Below are positions 7,020 through 9,255 of a DNA stretch of 9,255 nucleotides, piece after piece. The stretch is taken from the NCBI GenBank assembly GCA_016205125.1, contig JACQJE010000084.1:1-9255 (forward strand), read 5' to 3'. The notes beneath the pieces were generated by a model, which did no database searches, was not told the DNA's origin, and saw only the letters and a program-made list of their open reading frames with translations. The stretch comes from Deltaproteobacteria bacterium (GTDB taxonomy: Bacteria; Bdellovibrionota; O2-12-FULL-43-9; JACQJE01). Within the stretch, counting starts at the first letter, position 1. Each line of letters opens with the position of its first letter. The position numbers and the translations under genes are program-made.

Positions 7020-7582
7020 AGGAGAGACCCTCTCTTCCTGTTCAGAACAGAGTCACGTTTAATCTTTTCCCTCAGCAGACAGACCCCTTCAATCAGCGCT
7101 TCCGGCCGCGGAGGACAGCCTGGCACATAGACATCGACAGGGATGACCCGGTCGACCCCTTTCATCACGTGGTAGCCATGCTGCCAATAGGGCCCTCCAG
7201 CTGTTGCACAGGCCCCCATTGAAATGACATAGCGGGGTTCAGCCATCTGCTCGTAAAGCCGCTTGACTCGCAATCCCATTTTCAGGGTCACCGTTCCCGC
7301 CACGATCATGAGGTCTGCCTGCCGGGGGGTTGCCCGGAATGCTCCCGCCCCAAAGCGGTCGAGGTCAAATTTTGGCGCCCCTGTCGCCATCATTTCGATC
7401 GCACAACAGGCGAGCCCAAAAGTAAATGGCCAGACGGAAGAGTTCCGTCCCCAATTCACAATCTTGTCGAGTGTGGTGATCAGTATGTTTTGATCTTCAG
7501 GGTGCTGCGGATAGGCCACATCCCATTCGGCCAGCGCGTTTGTGCCCAGACTGTCGACTGTGCTTCGTGTCACTCTCAACAC
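7016..7582 (-). CDS. nuoB: NADH-quinone oxidoreductase subunit B (NuoB, PSST type)
   Basis: NuoB holds cluster N2, the last Fe-S centre before quinone in complex I. The 188-residue product shows the N2 ligands: the tandem pair C59-C60 in [11 protein letters not shown]125 in MGACATAGG, and C156 in [11 protein letters not shown]. The segment [13 protein letters not shown] at 66-78 is also diagnostic of NuoB rather than of the related hydrogenase small subunits. The start is GTG at 7582, backed by GAGAGG 7 nt upstream; an ATG overlapping it is in another frame and stops at once. The first 30 residues are not conserved in kind. It is the first gene of the minus-strand run: the gene further upstream is unrelated, so nuoA is not in its usual place. 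Confidence 0.96.
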   Translation of the reverse strand: MLRVTRSTVDSLGTNALAEWDVAYPQHPEDQNILITTLDKIVNWGRNSSVWPFTFGLACCAIEMMATGAPKFDLDRFGAGAFRATPRQADLMIVAGTVTLKMGLRVKRLYEQMAEPRYVISMGACATAGGPYWQHGYHVMKGVDRVIPVDVYVPGCPPRPEALIEGVCLLREKIKRDSVLNRKRGSLL

Positions 7583-7589
7583 ATTGAAA

Positions 7590-7595
7590 CCTCTC
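7590..7595 (-). promoter_or_regulatory. Ribosome binding site of nuoB
   Basis: GAGAGG on the minus strand lies 7 nt before the GTG at 7582 and decides the start codon of nuoB. Confidence 0.65.
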
Positions 7596-7641
7596 GTTAT
7601 TTCCTCTTGTCAGGCCTTCCTTCATCCACTTCATGCAACTT

Positions 7642-7671
7642 ATCATAAGCAGATTCAGAAGTTCAAGTTAA
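7642..7671 (-). promoter_or_regulatory. Candidate sigma70-like promoter for the nuoB operon
   Basis: On the minus strand, TTAACT (7671-7666) and TATGAT (7647-7642) are separated by 18 nt, a fair match to -35 and -10 boxes, and lie about 60 nt before the nuoB GTG. The -35 overlaps the stop codon of the upstream gene. No terminator hairpin was seen in the 85-nt gap, so read-through from that gene is also possible. Confidence 0.3.
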
Positions 7672-9038
7672 TCAAGAAGAATGTCGACGATATCGATTTC
7701 GATATTCTTAAAGAGAAGAAGTCCTCTTGTGAGAGCGGATGTGAGGTAAGCCAGAGCCCGGGCATTGTAATAAAAACGGGTGAGCGACTCAAAAAACTGC
7801 AACGTGGCAAATTCCTCCCCATTCAGCGCGGCGGAAAGCCCATTCGTCACCACTCCACTGTCATCTTTGAGCTGAACAAAATATTCTTCAATCCCTCCCG
7901 CTTCTTGTACTTGAGCGTGGAAGTAGGCTGTGGTCAGCGTAAGGCCGGTTGCGAGCGTGACACATTTCGGAATTTTCACAAGCGAGAGCGTTCCCGGTGC
8001 AAGGAGCGTCAGGCCAACTTTTACCGCAGATTCGAGTGTCTCTTCGAAGGTTTCTGCCGCGATTTCCCAGGAGGCGATTTCAGCATCCTGATCGTATTGA
8101 GACAGGGTAAAGTAACTATTGATGAGAGAGAGCTGACGCTCATAGCGATGAAAGCCTTCTTCTCCCATCAGCGCTAACGCCGCCATCTGATTTGTCTTGA
8201 GCATATGCGAGAAGGGGCGCAGTAAATGTTTGGCGGCGTAAAGATGTGTCTCCATTTCACTGAGATGATCAAGCACTCTATTCATGAAAAGAGGGCGAAT
8301 CGCCGCTCTCCAGAGCCCCTTTTCAAACTCCTTCCTGATCTCTTCTGCTGTTGTAAATTCGATGTCTGCTTTATCCAGCAGGAACTGAGTATGCCTGAGC
8401 TGTTTTTCTACAGAACCGAGCCCCCCCCACTCGGAGCTGATCCTGAGGCAGAATTCTTCGAAGATCTTTTTGAACTCGGAGAGAAGGAGAGAAGAATCTC
8501 CATCGACGGTTGTCAGATCTTTGAGATCCCCTTCTATTTTTTCAAGCTTCGTGATGAGTTTGAGAATCTTTTCCCTGAGCGAGTCTATTTCTTCCTGGTC
8601 TTCCTGATCTTCCTGTTTGGCGGCTTCATCTCCTGCTCTGATTGCGGCGAGAGCCTGCAGTTCCGTGTGAGCGCGGTTTTTCAAATGAGAAAGTCTTTCG
8701 AGGAGGCTGACATGGGCGCTCTCGTCGAACATCAGTTGGACAGAGCCTATGAACTCGCTCACATGAGCACAGCGATTTTCTGTCTCCAGAAAGGATTTCA
8801 GTTTGATGGAAAGCTTCTGATTGACTTGCTGAGAAACGAGATCTTTTACCTCTTGAAGTAACGCATTGTAGTTGAGGCGCGCGATTTGAAGAGGTGAGAG
8901 TGGTTCATCTGCTGAAGCGGTTGAGGCCCAACACAAAAAAATGCAGAGCTTCATTGCAAAAGTGGCTGAGCGTCGGAAACGACTCACCTGAGCATTGGGC
9001 AGAAATCCTTTTACTGCTGCACTGCTCGTCATCCCCAT
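7668..9038 (-). CDS. Unrecognised, probably exported, helical protein
   Basis: This 456-residue protein matches no family I recognise. Near the N-terminus, basic residues (RFRR, 20-23) precede a hydrophobic stretch (about 25-39) ending in ASTASA, with DEP following, which looks like a signal peptide cleaved after about residue 43. The n-region would be long; an internal ATG at 8954 (residue 29) would give a tighter signal peptide but has no ribosome binding site, whereas the ATG at 9038 has GAGAGGGG 7 nt upstream. The remainder is mostly helical and charged, with coiled-coil-like segments at about 110-175 and 205-245 and an acidic run of QEDQEDQEE-type repeats at 142-150. A hydrophobic, glycine-containing stretch at about 340-372 might associate with a membrane. 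There are few cysteines (C32, C36, C90, C197, C359) and no catalytic motif stands out. It lies 85 nt upstream of nuoB on the same strand with no evident functional link. Confidence 0.75.
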   Translation of the reverse strand: MGMTSSAAVKGFLPNAQVSRFRRSATFAMKLCIFLCWASTASADEPLSPLQIARLNYNALLQEVKDLVSQQVNQKLSIKLKSFLETENRCAHVSEFIGSVQLMFDESAHVSLLERLSHLKNRAHTELQALAAIRAGDEAAKQEDQEDQEEIDSLREKILKLITKLEKIEGDLKDLTTVDGDSSLLLSEFKKIFEEFCLRISSEWGGLGSVEKQLRHTQFLLDKADIEFTTAEEIRKEFEKGLWRAAIRPLFMNRVLDHLSEMETHLYAAKHLLRPFSHMLKTNQMAALALMGEEGFHRYERQLSLINSYFTLSQYDQDAEIASWEIAAETFEETLESAVKVGLTLLAPGTLSLVKIPKCVTLATGLTLTTAYFHAQVQEAGGIEEYFVQLKDDSGVVTNGLSAALNGEEFATLQFFESLTRFYYNARALAYLTSALTRGLLLFKNIEIDIVDILLD

Positions 9039-9045
9039 CAGTTTT

Positions 9046-9053
9046 CCCCTCTC
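9046..9053 (-). promoter_or_regulatory. Ribosome binding site of the unrecognised exported protein
   Basis: GAGAGGGG on the minus strand lies 7 nt before the ATG at 9038 and favours this start over the internal ATG at 8954. Confidence 0.6.
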
Positions 9054-9156
9054 AAACTGGCGATATTCCCCGCCACTTTACGCAAAAAAGCTCTAAGTAA
9101 GAAAACCGCTTCTATTTTGAGAGGTGAATCTGCAATAATTGTGCCACTTTTTTTAG

Positions 9157-9194
9157 ATGGTAAAAAGGGGGTATAATGGTAAAAAGGGGGTATA
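9157..9194. repeat. Exact tandem 19-bp repeat in a divergent intergenic region
   Basis: The unit ATGGTAAAAAGGGGGTATA occurs twice, back to back, at 9157-9175 and 9176-9194. The junction creates a perfect TATAAT at 9172-9177 on the plus strand, but no good -35 box lies 16-18 nt before it. It sits between the divergent gene ending at 9038 and a gene predicted to start just past the window, so it could be a paired operator or simply a slippage duplication. Confidence 0.85.
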
Positions 9195-9246
9195 GAGGGA
9201 TCTGTAGGGGACGCCTGTGTAAAAAATAATTCGTGAATAGGAAAAA

Positions 9247-9252
9247 AAGGAG
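9247..9252 (+). promoter_or_regulatory. Ribosome binding site of a plus-strand gene beyond the right edge
   Basis: AAGGAG in an A-rich context, 3 nt before the window ends, is a near-ideal Shine-Dalgarno site. It predicts a plus-strand start codon within about the next 10 bases outside the window. The rest of 9054-9255 contains no convincing coding frame. Confidence 0.5.
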
Positions 9253-9255
9253 TAA

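Noticed and set aside
6513..7582. nuoB/nuoC as parts of an energy-converting hydrogenase (Ech/Hyc type) rather than complex I
   Set aside because: NuoB has the tandem CC pair and the KFDLDRFG segment, and NuoC the 30-kDa signature, both typical of true complex I; no hydrogenase large subunit is present.
7542..8177. Plus-strand frames opposite the unrecognised protein (also 8226-8861)
   Set aside because: The minus-strand frame is over twice as long and has a ribosome binding site and a signal-peptide-like start; the plus frames lack these.
8590..8616. Short triple repeat of about 9 bp (TCTTCCTGR type) as a regulatory element
   Set aside because: It lies inside the unrecognised gene and encodes its acidic QED run, so it is explained by the coding sequence.

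Overview
The window reads as a dense stretch of a respiring bacterial chromosome. The genes are packed (3 to 23 nt gaps or 4-nt overlaps), with Shine-Dalgarno sites and GTG as well as ATG starts. The proteins point to an organism with complex I, a TCA cycle, queuosine-modified tRNA and menaquinone- or quinone-linked electron transfer. The lineage cannot be settled from the sequence alone. No rRNA, tRNA, CRISPR array, transposase or phage gene was seen.

Left part, plus strand (1-3325): the 3' end of an A-type Fe-S carrier gene (IscA/ErpA/SufA family); a spacer of about 235 nt holding a perfect 36-bp inverted repeat around a 123-bp core; then a tight run of mrp (Fe-S scaffold/carrier ATPase), queG (epoxyqueuosine reductase) and an NAD-type isocitrate dehydrogenase. 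A long near-palindrome at 3332-3407 separates this run from the convergent block on the other strand and is a likely two-way terminator.

Middle part, minus strand (7582 down to 3419): nuoB, nuoC, nuoI, a 676-residue membrane Fe-S oxidoreductase with a NarI-like front, two [4Fe-4S] motifs and two CCG domains (related to ETF:menaquinone oxidoreductases and HdrD), and a small ferredoxin with four [4Fe-4S] motifs. The spacing suggests one operon. nuoA is not directly upstream and nuoD is not between nuoC and nuoI, so this is a partial complex I cluster fused in gene order to another electron-transfer module. That is the most notable biology of the window.

Right part: an unrecognised, probably exported, helical/coiled-coil protein (9038-7668, minus), then about 215 nt of non-coding DNA. 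This holds an exact tandem 19-bp repeat and, at the very edge, a strong ribosome binding site that predicts a plus-strand gene starting just outside.

The unifying theme is iron-sulfur chemistry: cluster carriers on the left, and cluster-rich enzymes (QueG, NuoB, NuoI, the CCG oxidoreductase, the ferredoxin) across the rest. The isocitrate dehydrogenase would supply NADH to complex I.
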